Of a stretch of DNA of 36,323 nucleotides, positions 8,521 to 15,804 are shown one piece after another. The stretch is taken from assembly GCA_937129145.1 (NCBI GenBank), contig CAKZMU010000105.1:1-36323 (forward strand), in the 5' to 3' direction. Each line of letters starts with the position of its first letter. The stretch's first letter is position 1. The notes under the pieces are model-generated. The model saw nothing but the letters and a program-made list of their open reading frames with translations. It made no database searches and had not been told where the DNA came from. The translations under genes were made by a program, and so were the position numbers. The stretch comes from an uncultured Lacinutrix sp. (GTDB taxonomy: Bacteria; Bacteroidota; Bacteroidia; Flavobacteriales; Flavobacteriaceae).

Positions 8521-9921
8521 ATGACACTTATAAAATCTATTTCAGGAATTCGTGGCACTATTGGAGGATATGTAGGCGAAAATTTAACACCTATTGATGC
8601 GGTTAAATTTGCTTCGGCTTACGGTATGTGGATTAAGCAACAACGCAATAAAGACGACTACAGAGTGGTGGTTGGTCGTGATGCAAGAATTTCTGGCGAA
8701 ATGATTCAAAGTCTAGTCATGAACACTTTGGTTGGCTTAGGAATTCACGTGATAGATTTAGGCTTATCCACCACACCAACCGTTGAGGTAGCTGTACCTA
8801 TGGAACATGCCGATGGAGGTATTATTTTAACCGCAAGTCATAATCCAAAACAATGGAATGCACTTAAACTATTGAACCATAAAGGCGAATTTTTAAATGG
8901 AGCCGATGGGGAAGAGATTTTAAGATTAGCAGAATCTGATAATATCGAATTTAGTGATGTGGATAGTTTAGGGAAAATCACCATTAACGAAGCCTATATC
9001 GATATGCATATTGATGAAGTATTAAACCTGCCTTTAGTCAATAAAAAAGCGATTGAAAAAGCGAAGTTTAAAGTGGTGGTAGATGGTGTGAATTCAACAG
9101 GTGGGATTGCTATTCCCTTACTTTTGGAACGCTTAGGTGTACATCCTGTAAAATTGTATTGTGACCCAACTGGACATTTTCCACATAACCCTGAACCTTT
9201 AAAAGAACACTTAACAGATTTATCGGAAAAAGTGGTAAAAGAGCATGCCGATTTTGGTATCGTCGTTGACCCAGATGTAGATAGACTAGCTTTTGTAAGT
9301 GAAGATGGCGAGATGTTTGGGGAAGAATACACCTTGGTTGCTTGTACCGATTATGTGCTGAGCAATACACCTGGAAACACGGTGAGTAATATGAGTTCTA
9401 CACGAGCCCTTCGTGATGTGACCGAAAAACATGGAGGCACTTATGAAGCGAGTGCTGTAGGTGAGGTAAATGTGGTGGAGTTAATGAAAAAAAACAATGC
9501 TATTATTGGTGGCGAAGGTAATGGAGGCATTATTTACCCAGAATTGCATTATGGTAGAGACGCCTTAGTTGGCGTAGCTTTGTTTTTAAGTTTGTTGGCT
9601 GAAAAGAAAATGAAAGTAAGTGAATTGCGAAACACTTATCCATCGTATTTTATGAGTAAGAATAAAATACAGCTAACTCCAGAATTGGATGTTGATGCTA
9701 TTTTGAAAGAAATGGAGCAACGCTACGCCAATGAAAAACTTACCACTATTGATGGTGTAAAAATTGACTTTCCAAACAATTGGGTGCATTTGCGTAAAAG
9801 TAATACCGAACCAATTATTAGAATTTATACCGAAGCACAGTCGCAACGAGAAGCAGATGATTTGGCTTCTAGGATTATGAGCGAGATAAAAGCGATTGCT
9901 GGTATAGAACAGTTTTCTTAA
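8521..9921 (+). CDS. glmM: phosphoglucosamine mutase
   Basis: Converts glucosamine-6-phosphate to glucosamine-1-phosphate for UDP-GlcNAc, peptidoglycan and lipid A synthesis. 466 residues from the ATG at 8521. All four alpha-D-phosphohexomutase signatures are visible: S-G-I-R-G-T at the start, phosphoserine S106 in T-A-S-H-N-P-K, magnesium loop D250-P-D-V-D-R, sugar loop G-E-G-N-G-G, and C-terminal phosphate loop R-K-S-N-T-E-P-I-I-R. The family includes phosphomannomutase/phosphoglucomutase, so substrate preference is by similarity. The frame can be extended to a TTG at 8485, but the promoter box lies there. A small lipoprotein gene follows after 18 bases. Confidence 0.9.
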   Translation: MTLIKSISGIRGTIGGYVGENLTPIDAVKFASAYGMWIKQQRNKDDYRVVVGRDARISGEMIQSLVMNTLVGLGIHVIDLGLSTTPTVEVAVPMEHADGGIILTASHNPKQWNALKLLNHKGEFLNGADGEEILRLAESDNIEFSDVDSLGKITINEAYIDMHIDEVLNLPLVNKKAIEKAKFKVVVDGVNSTGGIAIPLLLERLGVHPVKLYCDPTGHFPHNPEPLKEHLTDLSEKVVKEHADFGIVVDPDVDRLAFVSEDGEMFGEEYTLVACTDYVLSNTPGNTVSNMSSTRALRDVTEKHGGTYEASAVGEVNVVELMKKNNAIIGGEGNGGIIYPELHYGRDALVGVALFLSLLAEKKMKVSELRNTYPSYFMSKNKIQLTPELDVDAILKEMEQRYANEKLTTIDGVKIDFPNNWVHLRKSNTEPIIRIYTEAQSQREADDLASRIMSEIKAIAGIEQFS

Positions 9922-9939
9922 CTTTTTAACCTATAACTC

Positions 9940-10332
9940 GTGAAAAAAATATTCATATTGATTTTACTTTCAATTTTTAGTTGTAAAAATGAACCAATTT
10001 GCTCTGTAAATCAAAATAATGCTGGTAATAAAAAATATGATTTAGATGAGGCAACTTGTTTTGTAGCACTAAAATTGAAAAAGAAAAAGAATGACTTAAA
10101 TTTGATTCGTGATGCTTTGATTGCAGAAGAAAACTATATGAACAAACTTGGGCTAATTTCCAAGAATTCAAATTTGGAAAACAAAACTGAAGCAAATCTC
10201 GAATTGGATATAAGAAAACTTGTAGAATATGCTTTGAATGAAGAAAATGTTGGCTTGATAAAAGAAGATTTACTCGAAATTTATGATGCTGAGATTGAGT
10301 ATTTAAAATTTATTGGAGTTGTTGATGAATAA
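9940..10332 (+). CDS. small putative lipoprotein, unknown function
   Basis: 130 residues starting at GTG. The first 15 residues form a hydrophobic signal ending F-S-C, with Cys15 the likely lipidated residue, although Phe just before Ser is not a classical lipobox. The rest is charged and helical with few aromatics (K-L-K-K-K-K-N-D-L-N, L-E-N-K-T-E-A-N-L-E-L-D). No family is recognised. It follows glmM after 18 bases and probably shares its transcript. Its base composition is a little more AT-rich than glmM, as is common for small flavobacterial lipoprotein genes. Confidence 0.6.
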   Translation: MKKIFILILLSIFSCKNEPICSVNQNNAGNKKYDLDEATCFVALKLKKKKNDLNLIRDALIAEENYMNKLGLISKNSNLENKTEANLELDIRKLVEYALNEENVGLIKEDLLEIYDAEIEYLKFIGVVDE

Positions 10333-10364
10333 AGGACTATATACAATAAATGGCAGAGTTTAAA

Positions 10365-10386
10365 AATAGTTTAAATTTAAACTATT
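10365..10386. repeat. perfect 22-bp palindrome between convergent genes
   Basis: AATAGTTTAAA and its exact complement TTTAAACTATT abut without a loop. It lies between the ends of the small lipoprotein and acyltransferase genes. It could be a weak bidirectional 3'-end stem, but there is no GC-rich stem or clear T tract. Confidence 0.5.
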
Positions 10387-10388
10387 GA

Positions 10389-11279
10389 CTATTGAAACTC
10401 CTTAGGCACATTATCCTTATGCTTCCACCGTTTATGTGTCCATAAATAGTATTCAGGAGCAGCCTTAATTTGTTCTTCTACTAATTTGTGGAATATATCA
10501 GTTATTTCGTAGTCTTTATACTCTTTAGGTGTTTTAGTGATTGTACTAATGTTCGCCTCATAAAACCCTCGTTTTACTTTTTTAATAGCCATAAATGCAA
10601 TTGGTAAATCCAAACGTTTAGCAATCATCTCAGAGCCTGTATAACAAGGTGCTTTTACACCCATGAATTCTGTCCAATGGTAGGCTTTTTTTAGTTTGGG
10701 TGATTGGTCGGCAGCCATACCACATAAAAAAAGTTTGTTATTTTCCTTAGACTCAATAAGCGTGGGTATAATATCTTTAGTTGAGACTAAATAACTGTTA
10801 TATTTTCCTCTTACACGTTTAACCAATCGGTCAAAATATGGGTTCCGTAATCGTTTATAGACACCATAACCTATAAAGTTAATGTGCTTTTGTATGCTTA
10901 TGGACCATTCCCAACTAGCATAATGACCGCACATTAAAATTACACTTTGCTTAGAAGTTTCATATTGTTTAAGCTCTTCCAGATTGGTAAATTTAAAGCG
11001 TTTTAAAATCTCTTTTTCCGAAATGGTTAACGACTTAATGGATTCAAATATCATATCGCAAAAATGACGATAAAACTTTTTCGAGATTTGTTTTATATCC
11101 TGCTCGCTTTTTTCTGGAAACACCAATTTAAGGTTATCTTTCACTACTTTTTTTCTGTAACCAATAATATAGTATAAGATAACGTAAACACCATCAGACA
11201 GCGCATATAAAAGTCTAAAAGGGAGTATGGAAATAATCCATAAAATTGGATATACAATTATGTAAGCAAGTAGTTGCAA
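10389..11279 (-). CDS. lipid A biosynthesis (LpxL/HtrB-type) acyltransferase
   Basis: 296 residues, near the usual size. An N-terminal hydrophobic segment (about 1-38) anchors it in the inner membrane, with the active site facing the cytoplasm. The catalytic HX4(D/E) motif is H119 to E124 in C-G-H-Y-A-S-W-E-W. Further family blocks are D-N-L-K-L-V-F-P-E and A-A-D-Q-S-P-K. The enzyme class adds a secondary acyl chain to the Kdo-lipid A precursor; some Bacteroidota homologues may instead act on aminolipids, so the acceptor is uncertain. It is transcribed divergently from the rhomboid gene with a 56-base gap. Confidence 0.88.
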   Translation of the reverse strand: MQLLAYIIVYPILWIISILPFRLLYALSDGVYVILYYIIGYRKKVVKDNLKLVFPEKSEQDIKQISKKFYRHFCDMIFESIKSLTISEKEILKRFKFTNLEELKQYETSKQSVILMCGHYASWEWSISIQKHINFIGYGVYKRLRNPYFDRLVKRVRGKYNSYLVSTKDIIPTLIESKENNKLFLCGMAADQSPKLKKAYHWTEFMGVKAPCYTGSEMIAKRLDLPIAFMAIKKVKRGFYEANISTITKTPKEYKDYEITDIFHKLVEEQIKAAPEYYLWTHKRWKHKDNVPKEFQ

Positions 11280-11307
11280 AAGCTGAAATGTTTTGGCAAA
11301 TATATGC

Positions 11308-11315
11308 TATATTTG
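11308..11315 (+). promoter_or_regulatory. -7 box (TATATTTG) of the rhomboid gene
   Basis: Fits TAnnTTTG and lies 20 bases before the ATG at 11336. It is inside the longer upstream frame that opens at 11246 and overlaps the acyltransferase start, supporting the shorter rhomboid protein. Confidence 0.55.
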
Positions 11316-11335
11316 GCTTTTTACGTTTACACAGT

Positions 11336-11986
11336 ATGGGCAAAATAGATTTAATTACAATAATTATTATTGGGGCGAATGTTTTGGTATCGTTAAAAGG
11401 CTTTAATGATTTTTCGTTTTTCGAAAAATACAAATTCAATATTGGAGGCATTAGACGTGGCGAACAAGTGAGAATGTTTAGTTCTGGATTTCTGCATGTA
11501 GACCAGATGCACCTATTTTTTAATATGTTTACCTTGTATTTTTTTGCAAACCCTGTAATTAGTCACTTAGGAACTTTCAATTTTGTACTGGTGTATTTTG
11601 GGAGCTTAATTTTTGGAAATTTACTATCGTTTTACTTTCATAAAGACGAATATCATTATAGTGCAGTAGGTGCTAGTGGTGCGGTTACAGGAATATTATA
11701 TGCTGCCATTTTACTAAATCCTAGTATGAAACTTTACATGTTTTTTATTCCCATTGCAATTCCAGCGTATTTGTTCGGAATAGGTTACTTACTTTACTCA
11801 ATTTACGGAATGAAACGTCGTGTTGGTAACATTGGTCACGATGCGCATTTTGGTGGTGCCATAGGTGGTTACGTAATCACATTGATATTGGCTCCTTGGT
11901 TATTTACCGAACATCTTTTAATGGTGGTCTTATTAGCCATACCAATTGTGTTACTTTATGTGATGCGAAAAACTGGGAGGATATAA
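11336..11986 (+). CDS. rhomboid-family intramembrane serine protease
   Basis: 216 residues with about six membrane helices. The family motifs are in place: Q-M-H-L-F-F-N-M at 57-64, catalytic Ser114 in V-G-A-S-G-A-V-T-G, and catalytic His171 in D-A-H-F-G-G-A-I-G-G. Rhomboids cut membrane-anchored substrates within the bilayer; the substrate here is unknown. I chose the ATG at 11336 because the ATG at 11246 would put 30 atypical residues in front, overlap the divergent acyltransferase gene and span the -7 box at 11308. The gene ends 36 bases before a palindromic repeat that separates it from the convergent thrB. Confidence 0.88.
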   Translation: MGKIDLITIIIIGANVLVSLKGFNDFSFFEKYKFNIGGIRRGEQVRMFSSGFLHVDQMHLFFNMFTLYFFANPVISHLGTFNFVLVYFGSLIFGNLLSFYFHKDEYHYSAVGASGAVTGILYAAILLNPSMKLYMFFIPIAIPAYLFGIGYLLYSIYGMKRRVGNIGHDAHFGGAIGGYVITLILAPWLFTEHLLMVVLLAIPIVLLYVMRKTGRI

Positions 11987-12021
11987 AAAATAAAATACTC
12001 TAGGAAAAATTTAAAGATTAT

Positions 12022-12111
12022 GTCATTGTGAAGTTTTTAGACTGAAGCAATCTGTTAGTTGGTTATTGTTGAATTTCATGAGATTACTTCGTCGTTCCTC
12101 CTCGTAATGAC
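12022..12111. repeat. palindromic interspersed repeat (solo copy next to thrB)
   Basis: The 5' arm begins GTCATTGTGAAG and ends GACTGAAGCAATCT. After a loop with TTTCATG, the 3' arm begins AGATTACTTCGTCG and ends CTCGTAATGAC. The outer and inner parts of the arms pair and the middle is unpaired. The same pattern recurs four times between 23990 and 24694. It fills the 127-base gap between the convergent rhomboid and thrB ends and stops two bases before the thrB stop codon. Confidence 0.85.
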
Positions 12112-12113
12112 GT

Positions 12114-13040
12114 CTAGTTAATTATTTTGATACCTTGAGTATTTATTTTAGAGATATGAATATCGAAATTTATATCTGTTTTTGAATAAATTGAATTTAT
12201 TGCTTCCTTAACATTTTTAGCTACTTCAAGACCTTTATTTAAAGTGAAAATGGAAGGTCCAGAACCAGAAATAGCACAACCCAAAGCACCAGCTTCCATG
12301 GCGGCAAATTTTACGTCATCAAAATGGGGAATGAGTTGTTTTCTATATGGTTCTACAATAATATCCTGTAATGACCTATGGATTAATTTATAGTCATTTG
12401 TATGCAAAGCATGTACTAAACTGCCAACGTTGGCCCATTGCGAAATAGCATCTTTAAGAGGTACGTTTTCTGGTAATATGTCACGAGCGTCAGATGTTTT
12501 TATTTCTATTTGCGGATGTATAATTGTGGCATATAATTCCGAAGGTGTTGGAATTTGCAAAATGTCAAGAGGCAAGGTGCTTTTTACCAATGTAAAACCA
12601 CCAAAAATGGCAGGCGCCAAATTATCGGCATGCTCACTTTTGCTTGCTAAAGCTTCACCTTTCATGGCAAAGTAGGTGAGTTGGGTTTTGTTATAAGGTC
12701 TTCCCAATAATTCATTCATACCAAAAACGCTCCCAACCGCACTAGCTGCACTACTACCAATACCACTTCCTGGTTTAATCTTTTTATATATTTCTATTTC
12801 AAATCCGCAGTCTGGTTTTGCATTTTCATACATGGCGAGAGCAGATACACCAGCGACATTCTTATCAGTTTCATAAGGTAAATCATAGCCTTCAATATAT
12901 GTGATTTTAATACCTTTTTCTTTAGTTTTTCTAATAACCATGTCGTCACCTTGACTATCTAAGCAAAATCCAAGAACGTCAAAACCACAGGCGACATTGG
13001 CAACGGTTGCTGGAGAGAATATTTTAATTTCGTTGTTCAT
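12114..13040 (-). CDS. thrB: homoserine kinase
   Basis: Phosphorylates homoserine to O-phosphohomoserine, the step before threonine synthase. 308 residues, a normal length. It starts with the GHMP-kinase block F-S-P-A-T-V-A-N-V-A-C-G-F-D-V-L-G and has the ATP loop P-G-S-G-I-G-S-S-A-A-S-A at about 90-101 and the C-terminal G-C-A-I-S-G-S-G-P-S motif. It follows thrA after three bases, so the two form an operon under the leader at 15562. In many flavobacteria thrC comes next; here a palindromic repeat and the convergent rhomboid gene come next instead. Confidence 0.95.
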   Translation of the reverse strand: MNNEIKIFSPATVANVACGFDVLGFCLDSQGDDMVIRKTKEKGIKITYIEGYDLPYETDKNVAGVSALAMYENAKPDCGFEIEIYKKIKPGSGIGSSAASAVGSVFGMNELLGRPYNKTQLTYFAMKGEALASKSEHADNLAPAIFGGFTLVKSTLPLDILQIPTPSELYATIIHPQIEIKTSDARDILPENVPLKDAISQWANVGSLVHALHTNDYKLIHRSLQDIIVEPYRKQLIPHFDDVKFAAMEAGALGCAISGSGPSIFTLNKGLEVAKNVKEAINSIYSKTDINFDIHISKINTQGIKIIN

Positions 13041-13043
13041 AAT

Positions 13044-15494
13044 TTAGCTATTAGCAATTCTAATAATATCTGCAAACAAACCTGATGCGGTCACTTCGGC
13101 TCCTGCGCCAGCGCCTTTAACTATCAACGGTTGCTCAGGATAACGTTTGGTGTAAAACATGACGATATTATCTTTTCCTTCTAAGTTATAGAAGGGGTGA
13201 CCTTCAGGGATTTCTTTTAATCCTACTTTGGCTTTGCCATCATTAAATTCGGCAACATACTTTAATTGGCAATTATTTTCTGCTGCTGAACTGTAGAGGT
13301 TTTGATAGTGTGCTTCATCGTTCAACAACGTTTTGTAAAAATCATCAACCGAATTGGAAGCTAATCCCGAAGGCGATAAAAAAGGTTCGTTTTCAATGTT
13401 TTCTAAATTCATTTCTGCCCCACTTTCACGAGCAAGAATAAGAATTTTTCTAGCCACATCCACACCGCTTAAATCAATTCTTGGGTCAGGTTCGGTATAG
13501 CCTTCTTTTTGTGCTAGTTTTACCACATCGTGAAACTTTTCAGTGGCATCAAAATTATTAAAAACAAAATTTAAACTTCCAGATAAAACCGCTTGAATCG
13601 AGTGAACTTCATCACCAGAAGTAATTAAATGATTAAGGGTGTCAATAACAGGTAAACCTGCGCCAACATTGGTTTCAAACAAAAATGGCGCATTGTATTT
13701 TATTGACAAGCGCTTTAAAAGGTTATAGTTATCAAAGTCACTAGAACAAGCAATTTTGTTGCAAGCGACAACACCAATACTTTCACGTAAATAATTAGCA
13801 TAACTGTTAGCGACATCATGGTTTGCTGTGACATCAACGAATACACTATTTCGCAAATTCATAGTTTTTGCAGCTTCAAAAAAACCATCGATTGAAGCTT
13901 TTTCTCCATGATCTAAAAGTGATTTCCATTGTTTTAAATCAATGCTGTCAGCATCAAAAACCATTTTTCTTGAATTGGAAAGTCCAACAACCCTTAAGTT
14001 GAGATTTAAGTGTTCCTTAATATATTTTTTTTGCTGCTTAATTTGTTCAACTAAACGTTCACCAACATTTCCAACACCAGTAATAAAAAGATTGAGTTGT
14101 TTAGTTTTAGCTTCAAAAAAGCGTTCATGTAATGTGTTGAGTGCCTTTTTCACATCTTTTTTAGAAATGACTGCCGAAATGTTTCTCTCAGACGCACCTT
14201 GCGCTATGGCTCTAATGTTTACATTGTTTTTCCCAAGTGTACTAAACATGCGTCCGCTAATACCTTGATGATTTTTCATGCTATCTCCAACCACTGCAAC
14301 GATGGCCAATTCTTTTTCAACTTGAATTGGGTCAATTTTATGCAACGAAATTTCATTTTCAAATGTTTTATCAACAGCGAGTCTTGCAGCTTCAGCATCT
14401 TGTTCTTGAATACCTATGCAAATGGAATGTTCACTAGAGGCTTGGGTAATTAATATCACGTTGATTTTTTCTTGCGATAAGGTTTCAAACAGTCGTTTTG
14501 AAAACCCAGGAATACCAACCATTCCGTTACCTTGAAGCGTCAATAGCGCAATGTCATTTATATTGCTTATACCTTTTACGGCATTGGTACTTCCGTTGGA
14601 ATAGGAATCGGTTATATACGTGCCAGAATCTTCAGGTTTTAATGTGTTTTTAATCACAATAGGAATCTTCTTATCCAACACAGGTTGCACAGTTGGTGGA
14701 TACAAGACTTTTGCTCCAAAGTGAGAAAGCTCAATCGCTTCCTGATACGAAATATGACTAATGGGTTTTGCTTGTTTTACCAGTTTTGGATTGGTAGTGA
14801 ACATACCGCTTACATCTGTCCAGATTTGTAATTCTTCTACGTCTAGAGCTGAAGCGATAATAGCTGCTGTATAATCTGAGCCACCTCTTCCAAGGGTTGT
14901 GATAGCGCCGTTTTTAGACTTTGAAATAAACCCAGGCAATAGTGTGACTGATGTACTGTTTTTTTCAAAATACTGTTTGATATTCTTGTTTGTAGTACTA
15001 AAATTTATCGAAGCATTTGTATGGTTGGTGTCTGTGATTATAAGGTCTTGCGAGTTTTTTAATTCCACATCAATACCTTCTTGGTTCATCGTTTCAGAAA
15101 TAATAAACGACGACATTTGTTCGCCGTTGCTCAAGAGTTTATCGGTTGTTTTTGGCGACAATTCATTAATTAAATAAATGCCTTCTAGCAGTTTTTCAAG
15201 CGTGTTTAACCTATCGTTAATGACATCTTTTACCTTAGTGTTAGATTCAGAATCTATCAATTCATCAATAACATTGAGATGAATCAGTTTTATGTTATTA
15301 AATTCTTCTTTATAAGTATTATTTTTTGCAACTGCTTTGTTCGCAGCATTTAGTAGTTTGTCGGTAATTCCGCCAACGGCAGAAACCACAACAGCGACAT
15401 CAGAATCCTGAGAACTATTTTTTACAATTTCTATAACTTTTTGTATGTTTTTGGCTGACCCTACAGAGGTACCACCAAACTTTAAAACTTTCAT
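13044..15494 (-). CDS. thrA: bifunctional aspartate kinase / homoserine dehydrogenase I
   Basis: 816 residues, full length for the fusion. The aspartate kinase part (about 1-290) opens K-F-G-G-T-S-V-G-S and has T-L-G-R-G-G-S-D-Y-T-A. Two ACT-type regulatory segments lie at about 310-460 (G-N-G-M-V-G-I-P-G and V-G-D-S-M-K-N-H-Q-G-I-S-G-R). The homoserine dehydrogenase part (about 465-816) has the NAD(P) loop T-G-V-G-N-V-G-E-R and G-V-V-A-C-N-K, and ends with the catalytic block including E-P-D-P-R-I-D-L-S-G-V-D. ACT domains allow threonine feedback inhibition. Expression is probably also tied to threonine supply by the leader peptide 67 bases upstream. Confidence 0.96.
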   Translation of the reverse strand: MKVLKFGGTSVGSAKNIQKVIEIVKNSSQDSDVAVVVSAVGGITDKLLNAANKAVAKNNTYKEEFNNIKLIHLNVIDELIDSESNTKVKDVINDRLNTLEKLLEGIYLINELSPKTTDKLLSNGEQMSSFIISETMNQEGIDVELKNSQDLIITDTNHTNASINFSTTNKNIKQYFEKNSTSVTLLPGFISKSKNGAITTLGRGGSDYTAAIIASALDVEELQIWTDVSGMFTTNPKLVKQAKPISHISYQEAIELSHFGAKVLYPPTVQPVLDKKIPIVIKNTLKPEDSGTYITDSYSNGSTNAVKGISNINDIALLTLQGNGMVGIPGFSKRLFETLSQEKINVILITQASSEHSICIGIQEQDAEAARLAVDKTFENEISLHKIDPIQVEKELAIVAVVGDSMKNHQGISGRMFSTLGKNNVNIRAIAQGASERNISAVISKKDVKKALNTLHERFFEAKTKQLNLFITGVGNVGERLVEQIKQQKKYIKEHLNLNLRVVGLSNSRKMVFDADSIDLKQWKSLLDHGEKASIDGFFEAAKTMNLRNSVFVDVTANHDVANSYANYLRESIGVVACNKIACSSDFDNYNLLKRLSIKYNAPFLFETNVGAGLPVIDTLNHLITSGDEVHSIQAVLSGSLNFVFNNFDATEKFHDVVKLAQKEGYTEPDPRIDLSGVDVARKILILARESGAEMNLENIENEPFLSPSGLASNSVDDFYKTLLNDEAHYQNLYSSAAENNCQLKYVAEFNDGKAKVGLKEIPEGHPFYNLEGKDNIVMFYTKRYPEQPLIVKGAGAGAEVTASGLFADIIRIANS

Positions 15495-15561
15495 TTTGGG
15501 CTTTTTTATTGAGACATTAAATTTCGTGATAAAAAATCACATAAGTACGAGCGGAAAGATA

Positions 15562-15590
15562 TTATTTACAACCCCAAAGGGTCGTAATAA
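15562..15590 (-). promoter_or_regulatory. stem-loop over the end of the thr leader (candidate attenuator hairpin)
   Basis: On the minus strand, TTATT-ACGACCC, a TTTG loop, then GGGTTGT-A-AATAA. This gives seven plus five pairs with one bulged A and one G-U pair. The stem covers Thr codons 29-30 and the stop codon of the leader. The tail after it (TATCTTTCC) is only partly T-rich, so termination is not certain. Confidence 0.5.
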
Positions 15591-15669
15591 ACGTAGTAAT
15601 TGCACCAAACGACGTAGTGCTTCTGTTTGTAGAAGCTAAAAGCGTTGTATTTTGGTTTAAGTTGTTCAT
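15562..15669 (-). CDS. threonine-rich leader peptide upstream of thrAB
   Basis: A 35-codon frame, too short for standard gene finders, starting ATG at 15669 and ending TAA at 15562, in the direction of thrA and 67 bases before it. The peptide starts M-N-N-L-N-Q-N-T-T-L and ends F-G-A-I-T-T-F-I-T-T-L-W-G-C-K. It has nine Thr (ACA, ACG, ACT and ACC codons) and two Ile. This is the composition of the E. coli thr leader, where ribosome stalling at Thr/Ile codons controls termination before thrA. A -7 box lies 18 bases before the start. Hairpins lie inside the frame (GCTTCT/AGAAGC, 15615-15632) and over its stop codon. Leader function is inferred; no experiment is implied. Confidence 0.72.
   Translation of the reverse strand: MNNLNQNTTLLASTNRSTTSFGAITTFITTLWGCK
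15615..15632 (-). promoter_or_regulatory. stem-loop 1 inside the thr leader
   Basis: GCTTCT-ACAAAC-AGAAGC on the minus strand, a perfect six-pair stem over leader codons 13-18, ahead of the main Thr tract. A second short stem (GCACTA with TGGTGC) can form just downstream. Such serial hairpins are what a ribosome-controlled attenuator needs, but the folding here was only checked by eye. Confidence 0.45.
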
Positions 15670-15687
15670 TTGTTATATGATAGATTT

Positions 15688-15695
15688 CAAATGTA
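15688..15695 (-). promoter_or_regulatory. -7 box (TACATTTG) of the thr operon
   Basis: Fits TAnnTTTG exactly on the minus strand, 18 bases before the leader ATG, which predicts a short 5' end of about a dozen bases before the leader. No exact TTG at -33; the region there is a run of T's. Confidence 0.6.
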
Positions 15696-15804
15696 TTACT
15701 TTTATAGTTATAAAAAAACTAAAGTATAATTTTTACAGAATTGCGAATTAGACGTAATTTTATCTATCTAAAATGCAATTTTATTAGCAAACATAATTAA
15801 GCAA

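Noticed and set aside
11246..11335. Thirty-residue N-terminal extension of the rhomboid protein
   Set aside because: It overlaps the divergent acyltransferase start and the -7 box at 11308.
15513..15535. GTGAT-TTTTT-ATCAC hairpin between leader and thrA as the terminator
   Set aside because: Only five pairs and no T tract after it on the minus strand; kept only as a possible minor stem.
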